DNA from: Pseudomonas sp. ML2-2023-3
GTDB lineage: Bacteria > Pseudomonadota > Gammaproteobacteria > Pseudomonadales > Pseudomonadaceae
DNA: 64,000 bases
Reading direction: 5' to 3'
Assembly: GCF_037055275.1 (NCBI RefSeq)
Contig: NZ_CP146343.1
Location: 2,762,501-2,826,500, forward strand
Made by a program: the position numbers and the translations under genes
Notes under the pieces: generated by a model
Told to the model about the DNA's origin: nothing
Database searches by the model: none
What the model saw: the letters and a program-made list of their open reading frames with translations, nothing else
Shown: positions 25,922 through 34,967 of the stretch, piece after piece
Numbering within the stretch: the first letter of the stretch is position 1
How the letters are laid out: the number at the start of each line of letters is the position of its first letter

Positions 25922-27493
25922 TCACGGCTTCACGGAGCGAAGCAATGACTTGGCAACCAGTTGTTCATAAAGCTCTGCATAGGGTTCAACGGCCTTGCAC
26001 CAGTTAAACGGTGCGGCCATTGCGCGGCAGCGCATGGCGTTGAAGAGTGCCGGGTAACTGAAGACTTTGAATGCCCGTTTCAGGGCTTGCTCGTAACTGG
26101 CTACGGTGGACTCATCGAACAGGAAGCCGGTGACGCCATTCTCGATGGTGTCGGCCAGGCCGCCCGTATTGCGAGCCACGGGCAGCGAGCCGAAGCGTTG
26201 TGCATACATCTGGCTCAACCCGCAGGGTTCGTAGCGCGAGGGCATTAACAGGAAATCGCTGCCCGCGAACATGCGCCGGGCATCGGTTTCATTGAAGCCA
26301 ATGCGCACCCCGATCTGCCCCGGAAAACGCAGGGCCAGTTCGCGCATGGTCTGTTCTTCTTCGGGCTCGCCGCGCCCGATGATGCAAATCTGACCACCGT
26401 TGGCCACGATAAAAGCCGCCACGGCTTCTGTCAGGTCCAGGCCTTTTTGGTACACCAGACGCGAAACCACGGCGAACAGGGGGCCCTTGGACGGTTTCAG
26501 GCCGAACAGGGTGCGCACATGGGCGGTGTTCAAGGCCCTTGCATCCCAGTCACCGATGCCGAACGGGGCAACCAGATGGGGGTCGGTCGTGGCTTCCCAG
26601 CTTTCATCGATGCCATTGGGGATGCCGCTCAGCAGTCCTTGCTGGGTCTTGCTGGCCAGAAAGCCATCCAGCCCGCACCCAAAGGCCGGGGTCGTGATTT
26701 CTGCGGCGTAGGTGGCGCTGACGGTGGTGATATGGCTGGCGTAGGCCATGCCCGCTTTCAGGAACGACAACTTGCCATAAAATTCCATGCCGTCCTGCTG
26801 CAGGGCATGGTGCGGAATACCCAGCTCCGGGCAGCAGGCGCGGCTGAATACGCCCTGGTAGGCCAGGTTGTGGATGGTGAACAGTGTCGGGGTACGCTGG
26901 CCGCGCCAATGCATATAGGCCGGCGCCAGGCCGGCGGGCCAGTCGTGGGCGTGTACCAGATCGGGTTGCCAGTGAATCTGCGCCAGATTGGCCGCAATAT
27001 CGGCCGCTGCCAGCCCCAGGCGGGCGAAGCGAATATGGTTGTCAGGCCAGTCGCGGCCGTTATTGGCGCCGTAGGGGCTGCCTTCGCGCTCATACAGTTC
27101 GGGGCAAATCAGCACGTAGATGACCAGCCCGTCCTTCAAGTCCATGCGGCCGATCTTGCAGGGGGGCAGGGCAGCATGGCCGCCGAGTTCGCCGATGATA
27201 TGAATGGGGTTGTCGCTGTTGAGTACTTGCGGGTAGCCCGGGATCAAGACACGCACATCATGCAAGTGACGCATGGCCCGCGGAAGAGCGGCCGACACAT
27301 CCCCCAGACCGCCGGTTTTAACCAGGTCGGCCAGTTCGGACGTGACAAACAGCACTTTCTTTTTGTTGGGATTGGCACTTGCCTGCGGCAGTTCGGGCCT
27401 TCCCGCAGGGGCCAGGTCTGGCAGGGACAACAGCTCAGTCACCACTTGCGGGGTCAGACGTTCTTCTTGATGTGGCGCAGCCGCACTGATCAT
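25922..27493 (-). CDS. glgA: Glycogen synthase GlgA
   Basis: This GT5 enzyme extends alpha-1,4-glucan from ADP-glucose. The 523-aa sequence shows the ADP-glucose-binding loop KTGGLGDV near residue 60, the HAHDW motif and the C-terminal SRYEPCGLSQMYAQRFG with the conserved glutamate. It has about 40 extra N-terminal residues (rich in Ala, Pro and Glu) ahead of the catalytic domain. GGGAGA precedes the ATG at 27493. It leads the operon glgA-malQ-DUF2934-glgX. No glgC is present in the window, so ADP-glucose must be supplied from elsewhere. Confidence 0.95.
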   Translation of the reverse strand: MISAAAPHQEERLTPQVVTELLSLPDLAPAGRPELPQASANPNKKKVLFVTSELADLVKTGGLGDVSAALPRAMRHLHDVRVLIPGYPQVLNSDNPIHIIGELGGHAALPPCKIGRMDLKDGLVIYVLICPELYEREGSPYGANNGRDWPDNHIRFARLGLAAADIAANLAQIHWQPDLVHAHDWPAGLAPAYMHWRGQRTPTLFTIHNLAYQGVFSRACCPELGIPHHALQQDGMEFYGKLSFLKAGMAYASHITTVSATYAAEITTPAFGCGLDGFLASKTQQGLLSGIPNGIDESWEATTDPHLVAPFGIGDWDARALNTAHVRTLFGLKPSKGPLFAVVSRLVYQKGLDLTEAVAAFIVANGGQICIIGRGEPEEEQTMRELALRFPGQIGVRIGFNETDARRMFAGSDFLLMPSRYEPCGLSQMYAQRFGSLPVARNTGGLADTIENGVTGFLFDESTVASYEQALKRAFKVFSYPALFNAMRCRAMAAPFNWCKAVEPYAELYEQLVAKSLLRSVKP

Positions 27494-28022
27494 GAATTTC
27501 TCCCGTTATATTTATTGATCCACTTACGGCCACCCGGCCGGTACTTCCCCACTTGCGATTGGCCATGTCATCCATGGCGTAAATGCTCAAAAGATGAATA
27601 AGGCATTGCAAGGAATGCACCAATAATGGCAACCCCAGCCTTAGGTAGACCTACCACGGGCGAAGAAAATTCGATTGTCTGATTACGGCAATTAGACGCC
27701 GTAGACACGACAGCGTTGAGTGTAGGAGAGATACTTCAAGGTGTTAGGTGTATGAGGTGTTTTTTTGTAGGACAAAGATAATTATCGCGTAGGAAAAATA
27801 TCTATCACGGGATGTGTGTCACTGTTATTTCAGTGCCGGGTGATGCGTCGCATCTTTGTGGTCGCTGCCGAGGAATGAAGGCTGCGAGCTCTTGATCGTG
27901 CGAACGGGACAATAAAGCTCGCAGCCTTCGTTCCTCGGCAGCGACTACAGGTCAGTTAATGCTCCAGAGGATTTCAAAAGCAATACGGGGCGCACCATTG
28001 CGGTGCGCTGCGTGCTGAAATC
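27494..28022. other. Intergenic region upstream of glgA
   Basis: This 529-bp stretch has no credible gene. The part next to glgA (27494-27800) is more AT-rich and presumably holds its promoter. The part next to the DUF411 gene holds the large palindrome at 27861-27945. I could not assign promoter boxes. Confidence 0.45.
27861..27945. repeat. Large inverted repeat
   Basis: Two 30-base arms (27861-27890 and 27916-27945) are almost perfect inverted copies. They carry gtcgctgccgaggaatgaag and its complement, around a 25-base spacer. The arm sequence recurs, modified, at 39898-40010, so it is a dispersed element of this genome and not a simple terminator. Confidence 0.8.
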
Positions 28023-28469
28023 TCAGTTGCCGGGATACTCGGCCACCACCTGATCACTGCCATCGTTGCGCAGGCCGATAACCTGATACGCGTCCTTGCG
28101 GTCACCCATTTCCATTCCCGGCGAACCCATAGGCATGCCCGGTACCGCAATCCCCTTGAGGTCATTGCGCTTGGTCAATGCCACCACTTGCTCGGCCGGG
28201 ACATGGCCTTCAACGAATTTGCCGTTGATCACGCCGGTATGGCACGAAGCCAGGCGCGGCTGGACACCGAGGCGCTGCTTGACACTGCTCATGTCGGCTT
28301 CGACATGGTCATTGACCTTGAAACCATTGGTTTCAAGGTGGGAGATCCAGGCTTTGCAGCAGCCGCAGTTGGCATCGCGGTGCACATCAATGGTCAGTTG
28401 TTCGGCGGCCTGAGCCAGCGAGGACAACAGCAGGGCCGAGAGTGCGACAAGGCGCAATGGGGTTTTCAT
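28023..28469 (-). CDS. DUF411 periplasmic metal-binding protein
   Basis: This 148-aa secreted protein has a signal peptide ending near LAQAAEQ, a CGCCKAW motif and a further cysteine in ASCHTG, as in DUF411 proteins. The family is commonly found with copper or silver resistance genes and is thought to bind metal. A methionine-rich stretch (PGMPMGSPGMEMG) near the C-terminus fits copper(I)/silver binding. GAGGAA precedes the ATG at 28469. No metal-resistance operon adjoins it here. Confidence 0.82.
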   Translation of the reverse strand: MKTPLRLVALSALLLSSLAQAAEQLTIDVHRDANCGCCKAWISHLETNGFKVNDHVEADMSSVKQRLGVQPRLASCHTGVINGKFVEGHVPAEQVVALTKRNDLKGIAVPGMPMGSPGMEMGDRKDAYQVIGLRNDGSDQVVAEYPGN

Positions 28470-28573
28470 CGAGTTCCTCAATACGTAAAAAATGTGAGCC
28501 TGATCATTAACGACTGTCAGGTAACTGATGACCAGATGACAATTTTGTCAGGTTGGAGCTGCCTTGCTGCTTT

Positions 28574-29104
28574 TCAAGGCGTCAGTCGCAAGCTTGCACG
28601 GATGCCCTGGACCTCGGGTTCGTTGGCTTTGTAGCCGTCTGCCGGACCTGCGTAGGAAAGGGCGTAGGCGCTGTTGCCCTGAGTGGCGGCCACCAGGGTC
28701 TGGGTGATGACGTGGTTGCCGTTCTGGGTGATTTTGCAGGTGGTTTGCAAGGCGTCCAGGCCCCCCAGGGTGCTGCTGTTGATTTTGCTGCAAGCGCTCT
28801 GATAACCGCCTTTGGCGAAGTTTTGCTGCAGGGTTTTGCGCATCTGCAGCAAAACGGCCTCCATATTCACCTTGTGTTCAGGCACCAGGGTCGACTGGGT
28901 CAGCTCCATGACCATCTGCGGATCGCCATTGGCATCGTTCTTCACGGCCCGCTGGCGCACGCTGCTGTCGTCGGGCTCAGGGGGGATGGTCTGAATCTCC
29001 CAGCCTGCTGGCCAGGTAATTGTCAGTCCGTCGGCATGGGCCAGGGGGAGCCCGACAAGCAGGCATAAACCGATAAAAACGGGGAAACGGCGGGCAACGT
29101 GCAT
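28574..29104 (-). CDS. DUF4946 exported protein
   Basis: This 176-aa protein begins with a clear cleavable signal (FPVFIGLCLLVGLPLAHADG) and resembles the DUF4946 proteins of pseudomonads. The mature part has two cysteines that could pair (SACSKI and TTCKI) and no recognised catalytic motif. The start at 29104 opens directly into the signal peptide; a longer in-frame version from 29197 would bury it. It lies upstream of the DUF411 gene in the same direction, 104 bases apart. Function is unknown. Confidence 0.7.
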   Translation of the reverse strand: MHVARRFPVFIGLCLLVGLPLAHADGLTITWPAGWEIQTIPPEPDDSSVRQRAVKNDANGDPQMVMELTQSTLVPEHKVNMEAVLLQMRKTLQQNFAKGGYQSACSKINSSTLGGLDALQTTCKITQNGNHVITQTLVAATQGNSAYALSYAGPADGYKANEPEVQGIRASLRLTP

Positions 29105-29332
29105 AGGTCTCGGGCCTTTTGGGCAGGATTTTGGCAGTAATAGTGTATCAATAGGTGTCGAAGTCTTGCTTTGCAGCCTGACATCATTTTCGACCATTGC
29201 TCAGCTAAACCTTTGCTTCTTATGTCTAATCCCGGACAATCGCGCCCCTCTTATGGCCGGGGCGATGTCAGCAAGGTGTTTCTTGTCCGCTCCGGCTGCG
29301 TGGTAACGACCGGCTAGCGGAGATTCGACCGG

Positions 29333-30610
29333 ATGAATGACCAGGCTAACAGCGTCGACGAACGCTTCGACGAGACCCCGGCGACCTTAAGTCGCTGGAA
29401 CCGTCATGACACCACCTGGATGCTGGGCCTGTTCGGCACAGCGATTGGCGCAGGTACCTTGTTCTTGCCCATCAACGCAGGGCTTGGCGGCTTTTGGCCG
29501 TTATTGATCCTGGCGCTGTTGGCGTTCCCGATGACCTTTTACGCACACCGTGGCTTGACCCGCTTCGTACTCTCCGGGCGCGAAGGCTCAGATATCACGG
29601 ATGTGGTGGAAGAGCATTTTGGCCTTAGCGCCGGTTCCCTGATCACGCTGCTGTACTTCCTGGCGATTTTCCCGATTCTGCTGATCTACAGCGTAGCGCT
29701 GACCAACACGGTTGGCAGCTTTATGCTCAATCAAATGCACATCACGCCACCGCCACGGGCAATCCTGGCGTTGGTACTGATTCTGGGCTTGCTGATTGTT
29801 GTGCGCTGCGGCGAACAAGTGATCGTCAAGGCCATGAGCATGATGGTCTACCCGTTCATTGTGGCCTTGCTGTTTTTGGCGGTGTTTCTGATTCCGCACT
29901 GGAATGGCGGCATTCTGAGTACCGCGACCACGCTGCCTGAACCTACTGCATTGCTGCACACCTTGTGGCTGGCGATTCCGGTGATGGTGTTCTCCTTTAA
30001 CCATTCGCCCATCATCTCGGCCTTCGCCGTGGATCAGAAGCGCCGCTATGGTGCCAACGCCGATGAGCGCAGCTCGCAGATCCTGTCCCGCGCCCACCTG
30101 CTGATGGTGGTGATGGTGCTGTTCTTCGTGTTCAGCTGTGTGCTCACGCTCTCGCCTGAGCAACTGCTTGAGGCCAAGACGCAGAACCTGTCGATCCTGT
30201 CCTACCTGGCCAACCACTTCAGCAACCCGACCATCGCTTTTGCTGCGCCGCTGATTGCGTTTGTGGCCATTGCCAAGTCGTTCCTGGGCCACTACATCGG
30301 CGCCAGTGAAGGCCTTAAAGGCCTGGTACTGAAAACCGGCAAGCGCCCTGCAGCGAAAAACCTCGACCGCATGACTGCAGCGTTCATGCTGGTGGTGTGC
30401 TGGGCGGTGGCCACGCTTAACCCGAGCATCCTGGGCATGATCGAAACCATGGGCGGGCCGGTCATTGCAGCCATCCTGTTCCTGATGCCGATGTACGCGA
30501 TTCGTCGGGTCCCGGCCATGCGCCAGTATTCGGGCCAGATCTCCAACGTGTTCGTCACGGTTGTGGGCCTGATCGCGATCTCGTCGCTGGTGTACTCCCT
30601 GATCCCTTGA
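29333..30610 (+). CDS. HAAAP-family serine/threonine permease (SdaC-like)
   Basis: This 425-aa inner-membrane transporter has about eleven hydrophobic segments and the family-typical opening TTWMLGLFGTAIGAGTLFLP. It probably imports L-serine or L-threonine with protons or sodium, as SdaC does. No serine deaminase gene is adjacent. CGGAG lies upstream of the ATG. A small hairpin (30622-30645) without a T-tract follows the stop. Confidence 0.85.
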   Translation: MNDQANSVDERFDETPATLSRWNRHDTTWMLGLFGTAIGAGTLFLPINAGLGGFWPLLILALLAFPMTFYAHRGLTRFVLSGREGSDITDVVEEHFGLSAGSLITLLYFLAIFPILLIYSVALTNTVGSFMLNQMHITPPPRAILALVLILGLLIVVRCGEQVIVKAMSMMVYPFIVALLFLAVFLIPHWNGGILSTATTLPEPTALLHTLWLAIPVMVFSFNHSPIISAFAVDQKRRYGANADERSSQILSRAHLLMVVMVLFFVFSCVLTLSPEQLLEAKTQNLSILSYLANHFSNPTIAFAAPLIAFVAIAKSFLGHYIGASEGLKGLVLKTGKRPAAKNLDRMTAAFMLVVCWAVATLNPSILGMIETMGGPVIAAILFLMPMYAIRRVPAMRQYSGQISNVFVTVVGLIAISSLVYSLIP

Positions 30611-30621
30611 GCCTTGTCCCT

Positions 30622-30645
30622 GTCGCCGCCGTTCTGTGCGGCGAC
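30622..30645 (+). terminator. Hairpin after the serine permease
   Basis: An 8-bp stem (GTCGCCGC/GCGGCGAC) with an 8-base loop lies 12 bases after the stop. It lacks a T-run, so termination would be weak or Rho-dependent. Confidence 0.35.
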
Positions 30646-30695
30646 ACTGCGTGATTGACCCTCGCAAGCCGCCCAAGGCTTGAGTCTGGCCAGTA

Positions 30696-30730
30696 CTGCG
30701 AATATGATTGCGACCCATTCCTATTCGCAG
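30696..30730. promoter_or_regulatory. Inverted repeat upstream of the sigma-factor gene
   Basis: The arms CTGCGAATA (30696-30704) and TATTCGCAG (30722-30730) form a perfect 9-bp inverted repeat with a 17-base spacer, 30 bases before the GTG start of the sigma factor. The AT-rich core (aatatgattg) suggests an iron-regulated (Fur) operator by context, but it does not match the 19-bp Fur consensus well. Confidence 0.35.
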
Positions 30731-30759
30731 TGTGCTGACAGCACGTCCCGAGGGTTCCC

Positions 30760-31284
30760 GTGTCGCCATCCCCGTCGAACCCACCGTTGCTGCATGCACA
30801 CGTGCATAACCTGTATAGCGATCACCACGGCTGGCTGGTGAACTGGCTGCGGCGGCGTTTGCGTGATACCGACAATGCTGCCGACATGGCGCAGGACACC
30901 TTCCTTTATGTATTGGGCAAACCGGAGCAGGTTGCGCAGTTGCGTGAGCCGCGTGCCTGGCTGAGCACGATCGCCAAGGGTTTGTTGATAGACCGCTTTC
31001 GTCGCCAGAAGGTCGAGCAGGCGTATCTGCTTGCGATTGCCCATTTGCCCGAGCAGGAAATGCCTGCCCCTGAAGAACGGTTGATCCTCCTTGAAACCCT
31101 GACCCGAATCGACGCGTTGCTCGACGGCCTGAAGCCCGCGGTGCGAACCGCCTTTTTGCTTTCGCGCCTCGAGGGGCTTGGCTATCAGGCGATTGCCGAG
31201 CGCCTTGGGGTTAGCGTCAGTTCGGTGGAAAAGTACATGGCTACGGCCATCCGTCATTGTTTTCTCGCCCGTAGCGCCCTGTGA
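30760..31284 (+). CDS. FecI-like ECF sigma factor
   Basis: This 174-aa sigma factor has region 2 (DAADMAQDTFLYVLGK-type, here DNAADMAQDTFLYVLG) and region 4 (GYQAIAERLGVSVSSVEKYM). It directs RNA polymerase to the receptor promoter when the cognate siderophore is bound. The start is a GTG at 30760 with GAGGG upstream. Its stop overlaps the GTG start of the anti-sigma gene, so both are co-translated. The sigma/anti-sigma/receptor order is the classical FecIR-FecA layout. Confidence 0.92.
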   Translation: MSPSPSNPPLLHAHVHNLYSDHHGWLVNWLRRRLRDTDNAADMAQDTFLYVLGKPEQVAQLREPRAWLSTIAKGLLIDRFRRQKVEQAYLLAIAHLPEQEMPAPEERLILLETLTRIDALLDGLKPAVRTAFLLSRLEGLGYQAIAERLGVSVSSVEKYMATAIRHCFLARSAL

Positions 31285-32264
31285 GCGGGGGGCCCTCGAC
31301 GGTCGAATTTGCACCCCATGTGCTTGACCAGGCCATTGACTGGCTGGTGAAAACCCAGTCCGGTGCGGCTCAACCCCATGTGTTTGCTGCGTGCAAGCAG
31401 TGGCGCGCCGCCGATGCCAGTCATGAAGCGGCCTGGCAAGCCCTGCAACTGACCGAGACGACCTTGCGTCAGGCCTCGTTGCTGCCCGGTCGCGTTGCAC
31501 TGGACACCCTGGCCGGCAGTGGCCGTATTCGCTCGCGCCGCCAGGCACTCAAGATACTGGGCTTGGGCATGCTGGGCGCCGGGGCGGGCGCATTGGCGAT
31601 CCAGCAGCAACCGTGGCGTCATTTTGGTGCCGACTACGGGACCGGGGTGGGTGAGCGGCGGTTGTACAACCTGGTCGACGGTACGGGTTTGCAGCTCAAT
31701 ACCGACAGTTCTGCTGATGTGCTGTTCACTGCGCAGCAGCGACTGATTGTTTTGCGCGCTGGCGAAATTTTTATCCGCACTGGCCAAGACCCAGTATCCG
31801 TCAGCGGCCGCCGACCGTTTTGGGTTCACACCCGTGAGGCTCGGTTGCAAGCCATCGGCACAGCCTTCGATGTACGCCAGGAGTCCGGGCGTACCCGGTT
31901 GATGGTCGAGGAGGGGGTGGTGGCGATTCATCTGCCGGACTCCCTGCCAGTTCGGGTGCAGGCGGGCCATGAGTACCTGATTGACGCTCATTCGGCGCAG
32001 CCCCAAACCGCTTCAGCGTTCTCTGCCAGTGGCTGGGCCAGTGGCGTGCTGGTAGCCAGGCAGATGCGTTTGCAGGACCTGACGCAAGAGCTGGCACGCT
32101 ATCGCCATGGCTGGTTGCAGTGCGATCCGGCGGTCAGTGACTTGCGGGTATCGGGGGTGTTTCAGCTCGATGGTATCGAGCATGCGCTGGAAGGCCTGAG
32201 CCAGTCGCTGCCGGTTCGAATCGAGCACAGAACACGGTTCTGGACACGGATTGTGGCGGTTTAA
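31281..32264 (+). CDS. FecR-like anti-sigma factor/sensor
   Basis: This 327-aa inner-membrane protein has an N-terminal cytoplasmic sigma-binding region with the DUF4880 pattern (AIDWLVKTQSG ... WRAADASHEAAWQ). A single membrane helix follows near residues 90-106 (LKILGLGMLGAGAGALAI), then a periplasmic FecR domain (VDGTGLQLNTDSSADV, LQAIGTAFDVR). It passes the receptor's signal to the sigma factor. The GTG start overlaps the sigma-factor stop. The helix carries a twin-arginine-like RSRRQALK segment just before it, as many FecR proteins do. Confidence 0.9.
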   Translation: MSGGPSTVEFAPHVLDQAIDWLVKTQSGAAQPHVFAACKQWRAADASHEAAWQALQLTETTLRQASLLPGRVALDTLAGSGRIRSRRQALKILGLGMLGAGAGALAIQQQPWRHFGADYGTGVGERRLYNLVDGTGLQLNTDSSADVLFTAQQRLIVLRAGEIFIRTGQDPVSVSGRRPFWVHTREARLQAIGTAFDVRQESGRTRLMVEEGVVAIHLPDSLPVRVQAGHEYLIDAHSAQPQTASAFSASGWASGVLVARQMRLQDLTQELARYRHGWLQCDPAVSDLRVSGVFQLDGIEHALEGLSQSLPVRIEHRTRFWTRIVAV

Positions 32265-32380
32265 GGTTCAGCAGACGCTTGAATCTACAAATACGAATAA
32301 TTATCAAATTTCTTTGCGGGTTTACACGAGTCCTTCGACAGATAGGCATAAGACTTATTTATTGCAGGAGCCCCGCGCCA

Positions 32381-34819
32381 ATGTCCCGTGTTTATCGCAA
32401 TTCTTCATTGCCTTCCCGCAGCCGCCTGGCCATCGCTTTGCAGATCGTTTTACTGGGCGCCGTCGCACAACCGTTATCGCTGGTCAGCGCCGCCTCCATC
32501 AGCGTTCAGCACAGTTTCGACGTGCCAGCCAGCGATCTGGAGTTGGCGTTAAACCGTTTCGCCCAGCAGGCCAATATTTCCCTGCCCTATGACCCGACCC
32601 TGGTTAAAAGCAAGCAGGCGCCAGCACTCAAGGGGCGTTATGAGGTGGCTCAGGGCCTGATGCAATTGCTCAAGGGCAGTGGTCTGACGGCCACCGAAGG
32701 TGCCAATGGGGTCTGGGTACTCTATCCGTTGACCTCCGACGGAGCGCAATTGCAACTGCAAGCCACCAGCGTCACGGGGCTCGGGCTGGGCAGCACCACT
32801 GAGGACAGCCATTCCTACACCACGGGTGAGACCCGTACGGCGACTAAATTGCCACTTTCGCTGCGCGAAACACCGCAATCGGTCACGGTAATGACCCGTC
32901 AGCAGATGACCGATCAAGGCTTGGGCAGTATCGCTCAGGTACTGGCGCAAACCCCTGGCATCACGGTGATGCATGACGACAGCGAGCGGTACAACTTCTA
33001 CTCCCGCGGGTTCACCCTGGACAACTTTCAGTACGACGGCGTGCCGACCTCGGACTTCACCACCAATACCAACGGCCTGGGCATGCGGGACATGGCCATT
33101 TACGACCGTGTAGAGGTGGTACGCGGCGCCACCGGCCTGATGAGCGGGGTGGGCAGCCCGTCAGGCGCGGTGAACCTGGTGCGCAAGCGTCCTACCAAGG
33201 AGTTTCAGGGTTATGTCTCAGGCAGCGGCGGGTCATGGGATCGCTATCGCAGCGAACTGGATCTGTCCGGGCCGCTCACTGAAAACGGTGCGCTGCGTGG
33301 CCGCGTGGTTGCAGCACGCGAAGATGGCCGCTCTTTCATCGATCGCTATTCCTCTATCAAGGACGTGTTCTATGCCATCGGTGAAGCAGATGTGAGCGAC
33401 GACACTACCGCTTATGCCGGTATCGACTATCAGCGGATTAACTCCAACGGCTCAAGTTTTGGTCAGTTGCCGCTGTATTACAGCGATGGCAGCCGAACCC
33501 ACTTCAGCCGCTCGATGAACCCTGCAGCCAAGTGGGCATATGCCGACAGCGAAAGCACCAAATACTTCGCGGGCATTGAGCAGCGTTTTGACAACGACTG
33601 GTTACTCAAAGTCGAGGCCAGCCACTGGAAGGGCAATACCGAGCAGTTGCAGGGGAATCTGGTGGGGTGGGGACCTTTCCCGGATAAAGCCACGGGAGAA
33701 GCTCAATTCATGAGCGGTACCAAAACCTTCAAGATCAATACCGATACCCTGGACGCCTATGCGACCGGGCCATTCGAGCTTTTGGGCCGGACCCATGAGC
33801 TGGTGGTGGGGATGAATGTCAGCGATGGTCGTACGGACTATCTGGCAATGAATGCCGAGGATTTGACCGTCAACTATGAAAACTGGAACAACGACGCGCC
33901 TCGTCCCACGGACTTGAGCCGGGGCTTGAAGCAGAAGTACAAGACCAAAGAGTCAGCGGCCTACGCGGCGTTGCGTCTCAAGCCGATAGATGATCTGTCC
34001 GTGATCCTGGGCACCCGAGTGGTGAATTACGATCGCAAGGGAACAATGACCTACAACGCAGCGCAAACCACCCCGGATACGGATAACAGTAAAAAAACCG
34101 GGAAAATGATTCCTTATGCAGGGATCGTCTATGACGTGACGGAAAATCACTCGGTCTATGCCAGCTATACCGACATCTTCACTCCCCAAAGCTACTTCGA
34201 CCGCGACAACAAAGTGCTCGCTCCCGTAACCGGGCAAAGCTACGAAACTGGCCTTAAGTCGGAGTACTTCGGCGGTGCCCTGAACACCAGTTTTGCCCTG
34301 TTTCTGATCAAGCAGGACAACTACGCCGAATACGACGGTATGCGCGCCGATGGCCAGGATGCCTACAAGGCAGTCAGTGGCATCAAGACCAAAGGCTTTG
34401 AGGCTGAAATTTCCGGCGAAGTCATGAGCGGCTGGCAATTGCTTGCGGGTTATACCTACGCCCAGCCACGGGACAAGGACGGCAAGCGGATCAACAGCAA
34501 CCACCCCGAGCAGTTGTTCAAACTGGCCACCAACTACCAGCTGACAGGGGATCTCAAAGACCTGAACGTGGGCGGCAACCTGACGTGGCAAGGCTCGACC
34601 TACAGCGAGCTCGATTCATCGATCAAAGCCGAGACCAAGGAAGGCAGCTTCGCGGTGGTCGGCTTGATGGCCCGCTATGACATCAATAAAAACCTGAGTG
34701 CCTCGGTCAATCTCAACAACGTGTTCGACCGCGAATACCTCAGCGGATATGGCCTGTATTCGACCTATTACTATGGCGACCCGCGCAACCTGATGCTGGG
34801 GATGAAGTACCGCTTCTGA
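32381..34819 (+). CDS. TonB-dependent siderophore receptor with signalling domain
   Basis: This outer-membrane receptor (812 aa) has a signal peptide and an N-terminal STN signalling domain at about residues 45-115 (FDVPASDLELALNRFAQQAN). The plug (ETPQSVTVMTRQQM ... LAQTPGITV) and a 22-strand barrel follow, ending in the typical aromatic GMKYRF. The STN domain shows it is a transducer acting through the FecR/FecI pair upstream. It resembles the FpvA/FoxA-type ferric-siderophore receptors, but the ligand cannot be told. The start at 32381 has CAGGAG ten bases upstream. An AT-rich tract (aatacgaataattatcaaat) 75-95 bases upstream may be a Fur-controlled promoter. Confidence 0.93.
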   Translation: MSRVYRNSSLPSRSRLAIALQIVLLGAVAQPLSLVSAASISVQHSFDVPASDLELALNRFAQQANISLPYDPTLVKSKQAPALKGRYEVAQGLMQLLKGSGLTATEGANGVWVLYPLTSDGAQLQLQATSVTGLGLGSTTEDSHSYTTGETRTATKLPLSLRETPQSVTVMTRQQMTDQGLGSIAQVLAQTPGITVMHDDSERYNFYSRGFTLDNFQYDGVPTSDFTTNTNGLGMRDMAIYDRVEVVRGATGLMSGVGSPSGAVNLVRKRPTKEFQGYVSGSGGSWDRYRSELDLSGPLTENGALRGRVVAAREDGRSFIDRYSSIKDVFYAIGEADVSDDTTAYAGIDYQRINSNGSSFGQLPLYYSDGSRTHFSRSMNPAAKWAYADSESTKYFAGIEQRFDNDWLLKVEASHWKGNTEQLQGNLVGWGPFPDKATGEAQFMSGTKTFKINTDTLDAYATGPFELLGRTHELVVGMNVSDGRTDYLAMNAEDLTVNYENWNNDAPRPTDLSRGLKQKYKTKESAAYAALRLKPIDDLSVILGTRVVNYDRKGTMTYNAAQTTPDTDNSKKTGKMIPYAGIVYDVTENHSVYASYTDIFTPQSYFDRDNKVLAPVTGQSYETGLKSEYFGGALNTSFALFLIKQDNYAEYDGMRADGQDAYKAVSGIKTKGFEAEISGEVMSGWQLLAGYTYAQPRDKDGKRINSNHPEQLFKLATNYQLTGDLKDLNVGGNLTWQGSTYSELDSSIKAETKEGSFAVVGLMARYDINKNLSASVNLNNVFDREYLSGYGLYSTYYYGDPRNLMLGMKYRF

Positions 34820-34967
34820 AGCCATGCTTCATGTTGTGCCTGCCCTGCGTCGACTATGGTTAAAAACCACGAAAACCCGGGCCGGCATGACGTTTGACCT
34901 GCATCAATGCGGGTGCGCCGCACAGGCTTAGTCTGGGGTCAATCCATGTTCCAGGAGGTTGCCATAG

